A program made the position numbers and the translations under genes. The notes under the pieces were generated by a model. That model saw only the letters and a program-made list of their open reading frames with translations, searched no databases and was not told where the DNA came from. Of a stretch of 64,000 bases of DNA, positions 29,898-41,800 are shown one piece after another. The stretch comes from Membranipora membranacea (Eukaryota; Bryozoa; Gymnolaemata; Cheilostomatida; Membraniporidae). The stretch is taken from assembly GCA_914767715.1 (NCBI GenBank), contig OU612067.1, positions 26,634,162-26,698,161 on the forward strand. Direction: 5' to 3'. Every line of letters starts with the position of its first letter. Position 1 is the stretch's first letter.

Positions 29898-30533
29898 TAC
29901 TAGACCTTCACTGTTCACAAAAACAGACCGCTGCCGGGCAAAGTCTTCTTTCAACGCTCACTATTTTTGGCCTGCATTATCAACTCTAATATTTCAGCAG
30001 CTAAGTGGACAATATTTTTTGAAATCATGTCTAAGATAAAAAATGCATATTCATTCTGGCGGTGAAAGTAAGTTTGAAGACATTTCTGACCAGCTAGGAG
30101 AAGTGCAATTTATATTAATTTCATTACATTTACAAGCTCTCCATAGTGTTGTTTCAACATGGCAAATGTGCACATCTCACACACAATGAAAGTAGCCAGC
30201 TAAGTGCATCCACATAATTCTTATATTACACGCATATATCTGCCTCCTAATTGCTCATCCGATGTGTTGCATTTGTCTACTGGAAACAATAACTAATCAT
30301 AGACATGTCTGACAAATTAAGGATGAAACATTTCTTTTCCTAATTATTACAGCACTAATTACATAAAATATGGCTTATTACAGTGAGTGTATATTTGTTT
30401 ATATTCCTATAGAAGTTTTTCTTCTTGTTGGCTTTGTATAGTTTTGTGTAAGTCTATTGGGTTAGGTTTGTACTCTTAGACTAGTTATACATTGTCTGTC
30501 CAGCTGAGCAAAGCGAGTACACTACTGTCTGCT

Positions 30534-33309
30534 ATGGATCACCTTTTGAGAGGTAGGTAGATAATTTTGAATTAAAACTATTAGAAAAAAAACTTGGCGA
30601 CTTGTAAGTTTTGTACTGTAGCTTTTTCCGCCAATGTCACCTAAACAGACTTGCCTTATTGCTAACTATTCTCTTCGTAGTTTTATACGGCATCTCTTGC
30701 TCTCATATTGTAGGTTTAGTGGTCTGTGGACTGTGTATTGCAGTTTCTTGCCAAAGCCCTAGCTTATCAGAGATGCTGAGATCGTGCTACAACCAGACCT
30801 CAACACAGTTAACCCTCACCTTTAATACCAGCCACCTAGCAGTGGACAGTGATATCGTATATTATGAACCTTTTATTCAATTCATATATGGATCATATCT
30901 ACAATGGGACCTCGAGCGCTCATTAATGGACGACTCCCTACTTGATGATGACATCACAGTGGATGTGTTTGGCGAGTACAGCTTTGACTCTTTGGTATTA
31001 CCTTTCTTTGTGGAGCATTGCAGGTAAAAACAAACACAACATTTATATTGAGGATCAAATTTGTGTTAAATTGCTTGGATAAGCAATTCGAAAAGGGTCC
31101 ACATTCTCACTCAAATTGCATTATAAACCTAGATCAACCTCTAAGCTTTTGAATCCACAATTACTCTAATTTTGGGTCAAACAAATAATTTGGATAAATA
31201 TTGTGTTAATATTGTTTTATACATTGCTTTTTCTGTCGTTCTGCTGCAAAAGAACATCAACAGTCAATACAGATAGGGGATATGACAGCCTTCATAGAGG
31301 AATATATGAGTAGGGTTGTGTCCTCTGAAATGCAGGCCCTAACAACTTTTATGTTTCAGATTAAATTCTTTTGCTGGGATCAGGATCAAGTTTAATATAG
31401 TTTGCCCCCATTCTGGTTATTCCCATTCTACTGGTGAGTCTCCAATGGCACGAAGGCAGCAAGTCAAATCGCAGGCAAAGTTGATCATACTTTACCTAGG
31501 GATTCACGAAGTCTTATCAATGTGCAAAAATCATTAAAAATTTCCTGTAGCTGATATTTTTCTTTTTTAGGGAAGTCTTTCCAATATTTAAAGCCTGCAT
31601 TGTAGAACAATCTGCAGGCAGCCTATCTATTTTTGAGTATGGAATTTTTGCTGACAGAATCGATACTATCTCTGAGAGATACTGTGATACATCCACAAAT
31701 AATGCCAATGAAGAAGTTATATCAGGTAACACAAATCTTCAAAGTCTAAGACAAGTACTACATAGCCTAGTGTTTGTAATTCCCGTGGATACTCCAACAA
31801 GCTAATTACTTCAACCAGACTATACATTATGTAAAAAGAGTTTTCAAACGTAGGATCATGTGAGGTTGGTGTCCACAGGTTTGAGTCTTTTAGAAGCTTA
31901 TAAAATCTGTTTGCAGATTTACAGCGTGCCTATCTCATGGTTGGAGGACTTTATGACCTGCTCTGGAGTAGCAGTATGGATAAACTAGACTTCTCTACAT
32001 TTGAGGGAAACTGTGGCTCATTGAATCAAATCTATTCAGCGCTAACGAATAAACTGTCGGCGTCCGGTGACGAAAATATTCTAGGCCAAATCACCAATAT
32101 TGAAGGGTATGAAAACTGTTCTATTATATGGTCTTCATGATAAGAGATAAATAAAGTAGGCACTTAGAAGATAGATGTAATAACAAAATGCCACTACCAG
32201 CGACTAAGGCAAAATTTCAACATTTACAAAAATTTAGTTTGTGCCATCATCACCATCATCATCAGCCGGTGAGTGAACTGAATAAAACCCCCTGGTCTCT
32301 ATGAAAAATATGCAGCTAGGGTACTATAAAAAGAACATGTTACAGGAGGGTAGGACCCTGATTCTGACTAATACTGTTTATTTAATCATTGCATACTGAC
32401 CTACAAGCTACTTAGCAAAGTTCCCTGTAGGTTCGTTTTCACCGAATCCGCTACATTTCGCCATTGTCTGCCACCCGTTTTCACCGTACAAATTATTTAA
32501 TAAAGTTTTTTCGAGCTAATAATTTTGAGTTACACTCCCATCTGGAGTTACCTTCCCCGAGGGTGCAGTTTTACTGCTGTAGATCATTTATAGCGTGTTT
32601 TTCTGTTCCAGACACCTGATTGACAGTGCCAGCTGCTACATCAGAAGCCTGTCATCTATTAGTTCAGTAGAGGCCGAGCTTATAGACCTACTGGCAGAAT
32701 TGATAGCTCTGGTTATGGCTGTCGACAAACAGGATCTAAGCTTACCGGTATGCCCTACTCTGTAATTTGTACCAAATAAGGTCATCGTCATCGTTTATTA
32801 TTACAGTCTCATAAATCAGAAATATTTTGTTTTCGCTGAGCAATAAAAGTTATGGTGTAAACATTTCCAAGACACGTCATGGTGTTTTTCTTTGGCGAAC
32901 AAAACATCAATGGACTTAATGACAATGCCTAAAATTCCCACCCTTGTAGCTCTACATGCATATAAATAAGGTAACACAGCTCTTACTTACAGTCGAAGAT
33001 TTGTTGGTAATGTGAGAATATATCATAATAATCACTGTTCCCAAGTTTGTATTGGCTAGAAAATTTCTCCCTGTATATTTCTCTGGAAGCAAAGCATTAT
33101 ATGGACAACTTCATGAATTGTTTTCATATTTACAGGTTGCAACAACTGAACACAGTACAACATCGTCAACAGCACACACGGTCAAACATACTACTAGTAC
33201 TCTAAAAGGGGAAATTGTTGGAACAACCAACACAAGTAAAACACATAGGGCAACAGGGAATAGCTTACTGTTAGCTTTTGGACTGCTTCTGTTTGCGTGG
33301 ACTTCATGA
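30534..33309 (+). CDS. Unknown secreted protein with GPI-anchor-like C-terminus
   Basis: Six exons join in phase: 30534-30552, 30714-31023, 31571-31725, 31917-32106, 32612-32747 and 33136-33309, giving 327 residues. The first two exons together make a textbook signal peptide (MDHLLRGLVVCGLCIAVSC). The mature part has six cysteines, enough for three disulfides, and sequons NQT and NTS. Aromatic and acidic stretches are common, for example MDDSLLDDDITVDVFGEYS. The last exon is a threonine/serine-rich stalk (TTEHSTTSSTAHT) followed by a hydrophobic end, SLLLAFGLLLFAWTS, typical of a GPI-attachment signal. I do not recognise the ectodomain. A surface protein held by a lipid anchor is the inference; a type I membrane protein without cytoplasmic tail is the alternative. 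The start was chosen because it alone gives a correct phase and signal peptide. Confidence 0.8.
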
Positions 33310-34721
33310 TAATGATAATCAGCTGGATAGTAGTCCCTTGGACTTATTCCGCTGCAGCATAAATATGAATTATAAATATGGTAAAATAGATGCTGATTAT
33401 GTGGCACTCATCATTTTTAATACTACTTGCATGCTCGTTCAACGGTTATCCATGGTGTTGATATAGCTCATGGTTAGGCAAGTTTACCACGCTGGTCATT
33501 TAACTTTTAGAGTTGCTCCCACTTTTTTGAAGTGCACACAATTCTCTCCAAAACCTAAACTGCTGCCTTTATCTGCACATCATAAAAATTATATTATTAT
33601 GTTTACGCTTCCCACCTTCCCTTATCGAATACAATGTATATGTGCTGATATATAAATTTCATGGAGTATGGGGAGATTTCTGATTCTGAACAAGCATATG
33701 GCTATTTATGCACGGTTGCTGGAACTCATATCTCATCCTTGATTGATCCACAAGTTCAGTAATGCTACAGCTGAAAACTTGTAAACAGCAAGAAGCTTGC
33801 CTGAGCTTTTTAAAGTGGTTTTCTAAACATCAACCAATGCATAACGCTGAAGCCAGATTTTTAGCTATTCCCAATAACTGACACAGTTATAAAATGATTG
33901 AATTTCTCCACAAAAAACCTTACTGTTTATTCTCGCCATAGGTTTGATTCTAATTCATCAATACATGCAATAGTTTACTACTTTATCAGTGAACTGAGTT
34001 CTAGAATGTTTTTACTGGGATGTCAATCAATGCTTAATTTAAAAGCTGCCAAATTCTTAGTTGGTTCAAATTTCTGGAAGAAAGATAGAATTTCTCCTCA
34101 AATAGCAATACTGTGTATTTTACCACTGATCCATGAATTCATACCAATGGTCTCTGTGAATTGTATTTTAATGCAAATATATATATTTGTGTGTGTCAAG
34201 AAAACTATAGACATGGCCATGAAGACTGTGGCCAATTATTTTAATATGAGATATGAGCGTCTCAACAACCGGGAAAATAAGTAGAAAAATAAACATTACA
34301 GAATTTATAGCCTTGCTCATTTGATAGTTGAAAACACCAGAATTTTCTCCAACAAACTCGTCAAAAGTAAAAGTCCTACATAGCCTGCAAGATTAAAAAA
34401 ATCATCCGTTACTAATTATGCGGGTTTCCACGGCTATAATACTATTGTGGTATTGACAGCTGTTTAATCCCCGTAAGAAGAAGAAGGAGAGATCATGTGA
34501 CTCAGAGCCGTCCAATATGCAGACACACAAAGTCCCTCCATGTATCCTATTTGCTCTAAGTCCAACTAATTTGTTTTGTTTCACATTTGACATTGCCTGC
34601 AACTGAGATATGCTTCCTCTGCTGGCTAGCTAGGATGTCATTCCTCATGATATTCTTGCTGTATATGTATTCAATAAAGTGTGCATAGCTGCCTATGATT
34701 ATGTGTGTATGAGGAGGGCTG
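33310..34721. other. Intergenic region between the GPI-type gene and the GRL gene
   Basis: The two genes converge. A 128-codon frame at 33898-34284 has no family resemblance, no splice context and no repeat. I regard it as chance. Confidence 0.5.
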
Positions 34722-37700
34722 TCATGATGGGGTAGTATTCTGTATTGTGGTACAGTTACAGTGATTGGTCTGTGGGTTATCCGGTAGACTATTAAACTGT
34801 ACCATCACCAGATAATAGCTGACTATCACTCCAACAAGCTGCAAGTATTCAAACAAATCGGTAGTTACATAAATACAACTTTGATAATGGACGACTAAGT
34901 AGTTTCCTGGTGTGGTGCACTGGTTCGACTCTAAATCAAGTTTGTTCCAATTGCCTGCATTCCAGTTGCTCTTCTACTGGTCACACGTGACCAGTGGACC
35001 AGGAGAAATTCAGAATGCAGGCAAACTTGGTCTAGTTCGACTCCACAGAACAATCCAAAGAGACTATTATGAGTGCTATAATGCGAATAGAAAAATTTCC
35101 CATTAGCTTTTAGAAACCATGAACATTGCTACAGGGCATTGTAGCCAAACGCTCTGAATGCGCAGTTTAGAGTTGATGACCTTGTCAGAATTTTCAATTA
35201 TCCATGACGTTAAATATTTTGGACTCTGTATGAGTTTTCATGGTTCAGCACAAACGCCAGTTAATATTACATTATACAGGTGTTCAATGAAACTTGAGAA
35301 TGCGTTAACGCAACGGTTGTTAATTTATTCCCTGGACATACCGTCATGCCGAGTTCTTTATTTATATCAAGCAGGCCAACAGCAGTGAGAGGCTCGGGGG
35401 TCTGTATTCTGTTCTGAAATAGCTGCATCTAAATAAAACATCGCAAAAGTCAGGAATAAAGTTGCTCTGTTTTCACACCTGATAAATTTTAGTTCAAACC
35501 GAAACGATAAACGACATAAATGTGATTATTGGCCATAGTATTGAAGGTTTTAGTGTTGTAAAACAAGATTGGAATACTTTTGTTCAGAAAATACAGTCAG
35601 AACTCAGAGCCTAACTTGTACAGGAAAATAGGACTATACAGTTGGATGCCTAATTACACCATTGCGTAGTGGATTCTTGCCGTTTATTACCATTGCCTAA
35701 CAGTTTCATACCTTATTGACGGAAAACAATTAAAGGAACCAGATTTTTCAACAGTGCTATAATTTGTTGTCTGTTTGATTGTTGGAAAGTTTATACTTCA
35801 AGGTCCCATACACTGTGTTTCCATGGGGTCGATCTGAGCAAATTTCGGATCTGTGCGAATAGGATGCCTTCCTATTCACACCGACCTCAATTCTCGATAG
35901 GTGATTGTAAGTTTCAGCTCAGTCACAGCCCATGGGTACAAATGCAGTTTTCTAGGGCAAGCCAAGAAGTGATAACTTGGTTCAAAGCTCAAAATTGAAA
36001 TGGAAACACAGTGATTGTTGCATTTTTATTTGAGATCACTGCTCCACCAATCAGAATGCTGACTGTAAGTGACACGGAAAGTGTCACGACAAGCTGTGGT
36101 GGTAGGGGTCGTGTTTTCCCGCCCCCATTAAAACTCTCTATGATTAGATAGTAGATACTGTTTCTAAGTCTAACTCTTACCTGGTATATCTGTAGATTAG
36201 TGACAGGTACCTCTGTCTGTATCACTCTCTGTATTATTTTATATCCTTCTGTCGTCTAAAATTACAATTGAAAATATCATATATATTATAAATGTATGAT
36301 CGTACATGAATGTAAAACTGGAAACCACATCTAGCCTTACAAAACAGATAAAATATTACTCATTTTGATGCAGCAGTTTTAAGAAATGAGAGGTAAGGGC
36401 CATTGTTTCTGTGTCTTAAATAAGAATAATTAATCTACCCTAGGAGTAGCCTTGTTCACTCGGCCACATGAACAAGGATACTCAAATTTGCCATTCCATT
36501 CATGCTTAAAATATCTAAATTTAAGGCTAGCTCACAATTACTTGCCCTATTTATACTACAGATAGAGACTACCGACTAGATGCCAAAATATAGTGCTAGC
36601 TAACATTAAGTCACCCTAAGTTAGCTAAACTTAGCTCTAGTTAACAATTACTCCTCTAGAGTACATCACTGGATTGTCAGGTAACTTACCTCGTTAAATA
36701 CTTTGTGACAGAAGAATATGATGATGACTAGCGCCGCGACAGACATAATGATGTAGAAAAAGTATATTCCAAAATCGTAAAGTTCAGGATTGTTCACAGA
36801 CACTGACGCAAGATACAGTATACATAATAGAATCAAAGTATTCCCTCCGACCAATATTCCAAATTTGAACCTGAAAAGTATGTCAACCCGCTCGACCAGG
36901 TCACAAAGGTCCAGATGTGCTTTTCTGTAAGCTTCAAGATTCTGAAAGACCCTCGCAGCTGAGTTATTAATATCAGACTCTAAGCACTTATTATAGTCTG
37001 AGAGTAGTGTCCAGAGCACAAAGCATATAGAGACAAAGTATGCCTGTCCGTACACCCAGTGTAGGGTGACTATCGAGACAGCTGTTCGGACTACTAGTTT
37101 GATCAGTATTAGCTGCAGCTCAGAGGCAGAATTCTCTGTTTTCGTCCCTATCGTGGCATCATCGTATTCAGGAATTCTGTAATCCAGCACACGTAACCCA
37201 CAATTCCCCAGCGCAAATATCCAGGATAACAAAACAACGATCCTTATAAACCATCTCATTCTCTTCATCCTGATTTTGACGCCCAGCTTAATCAGGCAAT
37301 CTTCGACTTTACTAAGCTGTTTGTAATAGTCGATTAGTCCGCATTTCAGATGGCTAATTACGAAAAAAGCAGAGCACTGAACCCCGAGCCAGCCGGTGAT
37401 GATTAAAGAGGCTAGAGATCGGACAAGTCTATCAAGACCAGAATCCTCGGTCTCATCCCACGCACAGAGGAAGCCAGTAGCTAATCCTGCTAGAAGGAGA
37501 ATGCTTAGTGTCGCGTGTACTACTCCCGCTAGTATCCTCAGACATCTTGGTTTGATAAATACAGAAGGTCCGGATAGCGTACCGACGATGATCAGGCTAA
37601 ATCTGATAGGCGAGTCCAACTTCACCACCTCGCTTCTCTGTATCTCTTTGTCACAAGAGCGCTCTGCATCATCTGCCTCAAAGCTATCCACTCTGGTCAG

Positions 37701-37874
37701 CTTAGTTGTTGAGTTATTGATGTTGAGGTTGTAGTCTTTGGCAGTGCTGAAGGTATAATTATCCTTAGGAGTTTCAGTCTTGGTGAAGTTGTTATGGAGC
37801 GTGGTAGTCGAAGTGAATTTCTTCTCAGTGAATGGTGCAGGCTCAACAGATGAGGTTTTAATAAAGTGAGGCAT
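34722..37874 (-). CDS. Gustatory receptor-like (GRL) seven-transmembrane protein
   Basis: Four exons, 36690-37874, 36181-36255, 36010-36093 and 34722-34838, give 486 residues; all three introns are phase 0. The N-terminus (residues 1-110) is polar and threonine-rich. Seven hydrophobic helices lie near 112-137, 153-176, 208-230, 262-292, 336-358, 366-392 and 432-463. Before helix 5 is the block EAYRKAHLDLCDLVERVDIL; after helix 6 comes CHKVFNE. The last exon starts LVGVIVSYYLVMVQF, so residues 455-463 match the family signature (T/S)Y-hhhhh-QF. The 23-residue tail beyond it has two sequons (N476, N482), which fits an extracellular C-terminus. Insect members are ligand-gated cation channels with this inverted topology; GRLs are also known in cnidarians, placozoans and other invertebrates. 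Ligand and expression are unknown. The weak point is the exon-3 donor (ACT then GTGTTT); spacing, phase and family architecture support it. Confidence 0.82.
34935..35031. repeat. Imperfect foldback repeat in GRL intron 3
   Basis: Left arm 34935-34984 (CAAGTTTGTTCCAATTGCCT and onward) pairs with 34987-35031, which ends GAATGCAGGCAAACTTG, around CACGTG. It is imperfect, with small gaps. The pattern suggests an old MITE. A loosely similar stretch lies near 31390-31440 in the GPI-type gene. Confidence 0.6.
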
Positions 37875-38826
37875 TTTGTGAAATTGTGCTCAACAGGCTA
37901 GAAGAAGTCAAGCCGCCATCTTATAGCAGATTAAGAAGCTTTGTTCCAGTTTCGTTAGGCGCAGAACATAAAAGTTTTCTATTTATTTGCAAATGGACCA
38001 ATTATTATGAATAATTGATAGTACTAAATATCATGCTGCCTAAGTAAATTTGTCTTTAAATGAAAATAGAGGTTTTCTTTTTGTTTCCTACATGTGCACC
38101 TTGAATTAGCTGATAGAAAGATCATTCCAGACAATAATCTAATTCATGTTTCTCCTATATCTATATCAAATATTGTTGGAAGCCACTAAACAATCCAGCC
38201 ATTATCACATGACCCTTAAAATCCTAATTCCTTCTCTGTTTTAAATTATTTATTGATTTCTTTTGATAGAATAAAGAGTATTGTTCATCATGCCAACATG
38301 ACATAATATAAAGGCAATTCTGTTCTCTGAAGTAAAAATAAATAAATGAAACCGTAAATGAGCAGTGACACGCACAGAACTGACGTATTCTCTCAGCATT
38401 ATATCAATTAAACCCTGTGTAGAGTACTTGCGTTAGTGCAATGTCATCATGAGGTCATTTGAGATTCCTATAATGCGATAATTTTTATTGGTTGATAATA
38501 TAATAACTGCTAAAACTATCCATTGCATTTCTATCTAAATTGCCCAATGTACAAAAATAAATTTTAACAAAAATAATAAAACATAGTAAATAAAGTCATT
38601 AAAAGAGAAAAATGTACAGATCAAAAATAGAATTGCTTCAGCTTAATAGAACACTAAATTGAACTGCTCAGTTTTAAGGCTTCGGGTGGGTCAGTTTAAC
38701 TCTTCCAACACCCTATACATAACACAGCATCTTACAAATTTGATTATAAAGGGAGCGCGTAGACACTCCAGCGATTGAGCAACATCGTAGCTGCAGCTGA
38801 GTAATAATCATGTGCCACTTTTTAAC
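37875..38826. other. Spacer between GRL start and MTMR14 stop
   Basis: A/T-rich sequence with no supported exon. It holds the GRL promoter and the MTMR14 3' UTR; both genes run leftward. Confidence 0.5.
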
Positions 38827-41800
38827 TTATGCTAACTTATTACCGAAGGCGACGACTTTCTCTGCAAACATGTCAAGTAGTGAGGAGATACCACCCGGTC
38901 CACCGTCTGGTCCATTTTTGAAGCCGACTGTTGAGCCATAGGCGTTATAAAATAAGACTCTTACTTCCTCCAGTCTCTTCCTTCTCTCTGAAGGCTCGTA
39001 TTCTGCCATTTCTGATCTGTGTAAACAACAAAGAAAGACATAAGTACATCAGCACTATCAGTTACAGGATATACCCTGCAGTATTTACAGGTGAAAATGC
39101 TTGACTATTCACAAGGGTTGAGAGCAGTTAAACTGTTGCCTTAGCCTTCGATCAATAACCCACCTACTGCTTCCAACTTTAACTTCCTGGATGAAAAATC
39201 ATTAAAGCAATGCTATGGCATTGCATCTGTCGTTGTGCAATATCGCTACTCGCTACCACTGATTGTAAGCACTTTATAAGAGGACTAAATTGTATCGAAT
39301 CTGACCACATTCTGACCCCAGGTTCATTGCTAATCAACCAAACAACCTAACGATAGAATCCTTTCAAACTTACAGACTGATAGAATTCCTGGTGAGTTGA
39401 GCGCTGGCGACTGAAGAGCCGCTAGTAGCTGGAGATGTTGACCTTCTGGTAGTACTGAGCTCGACTGCTGACCCCTGGTGACCTTGATGGTGTAGTGATG
39501 CTGACGCCATATAACTCCCAGTACCGCTTACAACCTGCCAACTAAGATAAATCAAAGAGAGTATATACCACTAGCAAGAACAACTAAAATACTGTAAAAT
39601 CTGTCATTATATATCTAAGTGGTAGCCATCGATTTTACTGATAGGAGCATCCTGGCCAAAAGTACAATCATCATGTAGTTTTATTCCTCTGATATTTCCA
39701 GGTGCACATTGTCGGGAAATAACGCATGCCACATATTGTGGTATAAAGCATGTTTGAAAAATTTGCACAAGCGGCAACTCTGAAACTGATGGCCTTAACT
39801 TATTATTTAAATCTCTATTTTTAGATTTGAAAAATCTTTAATACATAATGCAAGCCTATTATTGCTCTATAGTAAGACCTGAAACCAATTAACCCAAACA
39901 TCGGAGGAATTCAGGGCAAATATTTCGACCAATCCATCACGCAACTTAAATGATTACCTATATCAATGGGTCAATCATTGATGGGTGGGTTAGATTCCAG
40001 TAGCTGAAAAAGTACAACTTTTAACTTTGACAAACTTTTTAGTTTGGGTTTGTTAATCGATTTTTTCATAAATTCTGATTAAAGTCTTTACTCAACATAC
40101 AAGCTGGAAGAAGAGGAATTGTCCTTTGATAAACTTTTAAATTAGTAAGCTGAGTGCGCAAGGTTCTCGGCAGAAGATATTGAATTTATGGAACAATGAT
40201 TAAAATTTTATGAAGCTATTCTTTAGGGCCAGAAAACTAATAATTGATAATAATTGATCAGTGCCTATTTAAGTGTTTGGATGTGATCTTGTTATATGCC
40301 AAACAACTTGTGGTTGTGGGAAATTTGCCAAGTTATAATGCTATTGAATGATGACGTCCATTGCACTTATATGACAAAATGCTGTTACAAATGTTCATGT
40401 TCACCTGTTCATTAAAATCGTTTTCTAATTATGCAGCATGTTTGATGATAATTTGTTAAAGCTTGCAGCTCACTCAAATATTATAAATACGCATTGGTTT
40501 ACCCAAGTCATAAGATTGTCTCAAAAGTTTTGAGGCTCTTAAGAGTCTCGAAATGGTCTAACAGTTCTTATGATTTTGAGGTTGATTTTTTGCATTTTCT
40601 TTCACTCTTGAAGCCTGGCAGCAGTTGTGGAATATTATCACTACTAAGAACGTGGTTTTCAAATACTTGCAGAATCTTTAAGATTAAAAAAACTAACTAA
40701 CTAAATTAATTCAGATCTAGCCAACTCGAGGCGTAATTGCTTAAATACTTGTGTAGACTTACCTGCCGACAGTGGGTGATTCACATCTGTACATTGATCT
40801 GTCTGAAGACCCATGAGCTCCCTGAGCCTGATGATTATGGCTGTGATATGCTGACTCTGCTGGAGCTGCACCTGCAGGGCTTTGTTTCTTACTCTGGTGT
40901 GTATCAGGCACTGTCATGGGTGTAGAACTGTTGAAATTATCACATTATATTGAACACAGGCAACGAGTACAATATCCAACAGAACTGCTATGCCTTAATA
41001 TACATACAACTATCAACTTAGTTGGTATGGGTGCCTGTCTTGAGAAACAAGTGTAAGGGGTTCAGGGTAATCTTCACCCTTGAATTTGGTCTAAAACCAT
41101 GCACTTATGGCTTTTTTTGTGCTCTGACCGGTCTGAATACTGAAGGCAGCTTACCAAGCCCTTAATAAAGCCATCCGTTCATCATCACCTCAACGGTTTT
41201 CCTTGTTTTAATCTTACTTTCTAAGTAAGCCAGATACTTTCCATACCTATAACTAGCAGTATTAGCTGATGTGGAGATATTAGTATGAGGTCCATCTTCA
41301 TCACCCGTCCCCACCATAAACAGCTGAGGGGGCGTGTCAATATGGCTGCCGCTCGTATAACTAACATCACTACATAAACTTGTACTGCTGCCTGTCAACG
41401 GAAAATAGCGGATGATATTAAATGAGCGGCAGCATCTGCTTCATGCATATGCAGACACTTGCTTCGCTTGGTTGCGGTTACTTGCGATGATGACATGGCG
41501 CTTTTACACTGATAACACCAAGTCTATAGTTAGAACGATGGACATTGAATCCCTCAAAGAAGACTACTGAGACAGGCATAAGTGAAGCCTTCCAATAGTA
41601 AGCTTTATTTAAGTTTGAAACATCCCTACAATGCATGATGGGATGATCATGATAGACACAAATATGCTGTATTTGCCTGGATCCTGCAAGCCATTCATGA
41701 AAATTGTGCTACAGGGTAAAATGTTGAGATGAGGAAATCACAGCACTTTAATAACTCTCACCAAAAGGAGGGAATTCGCAGTCATCCAGTAGAAGGCCTG

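Noticed and set aside
33898-34284. 128-codon frame
   Set aside because: No homology signal, A/T-rich, no promoter or splice context; chance frame between convergent genes.
35989-36009. TITVFPFQF as the true C-terminus of the GRL
   Set aside because: It lacks Tyr and full helix-7 length; the exon at 34722-34838 gives the canonical motif at correct phase and spacing. Kept only as a possible isoform.
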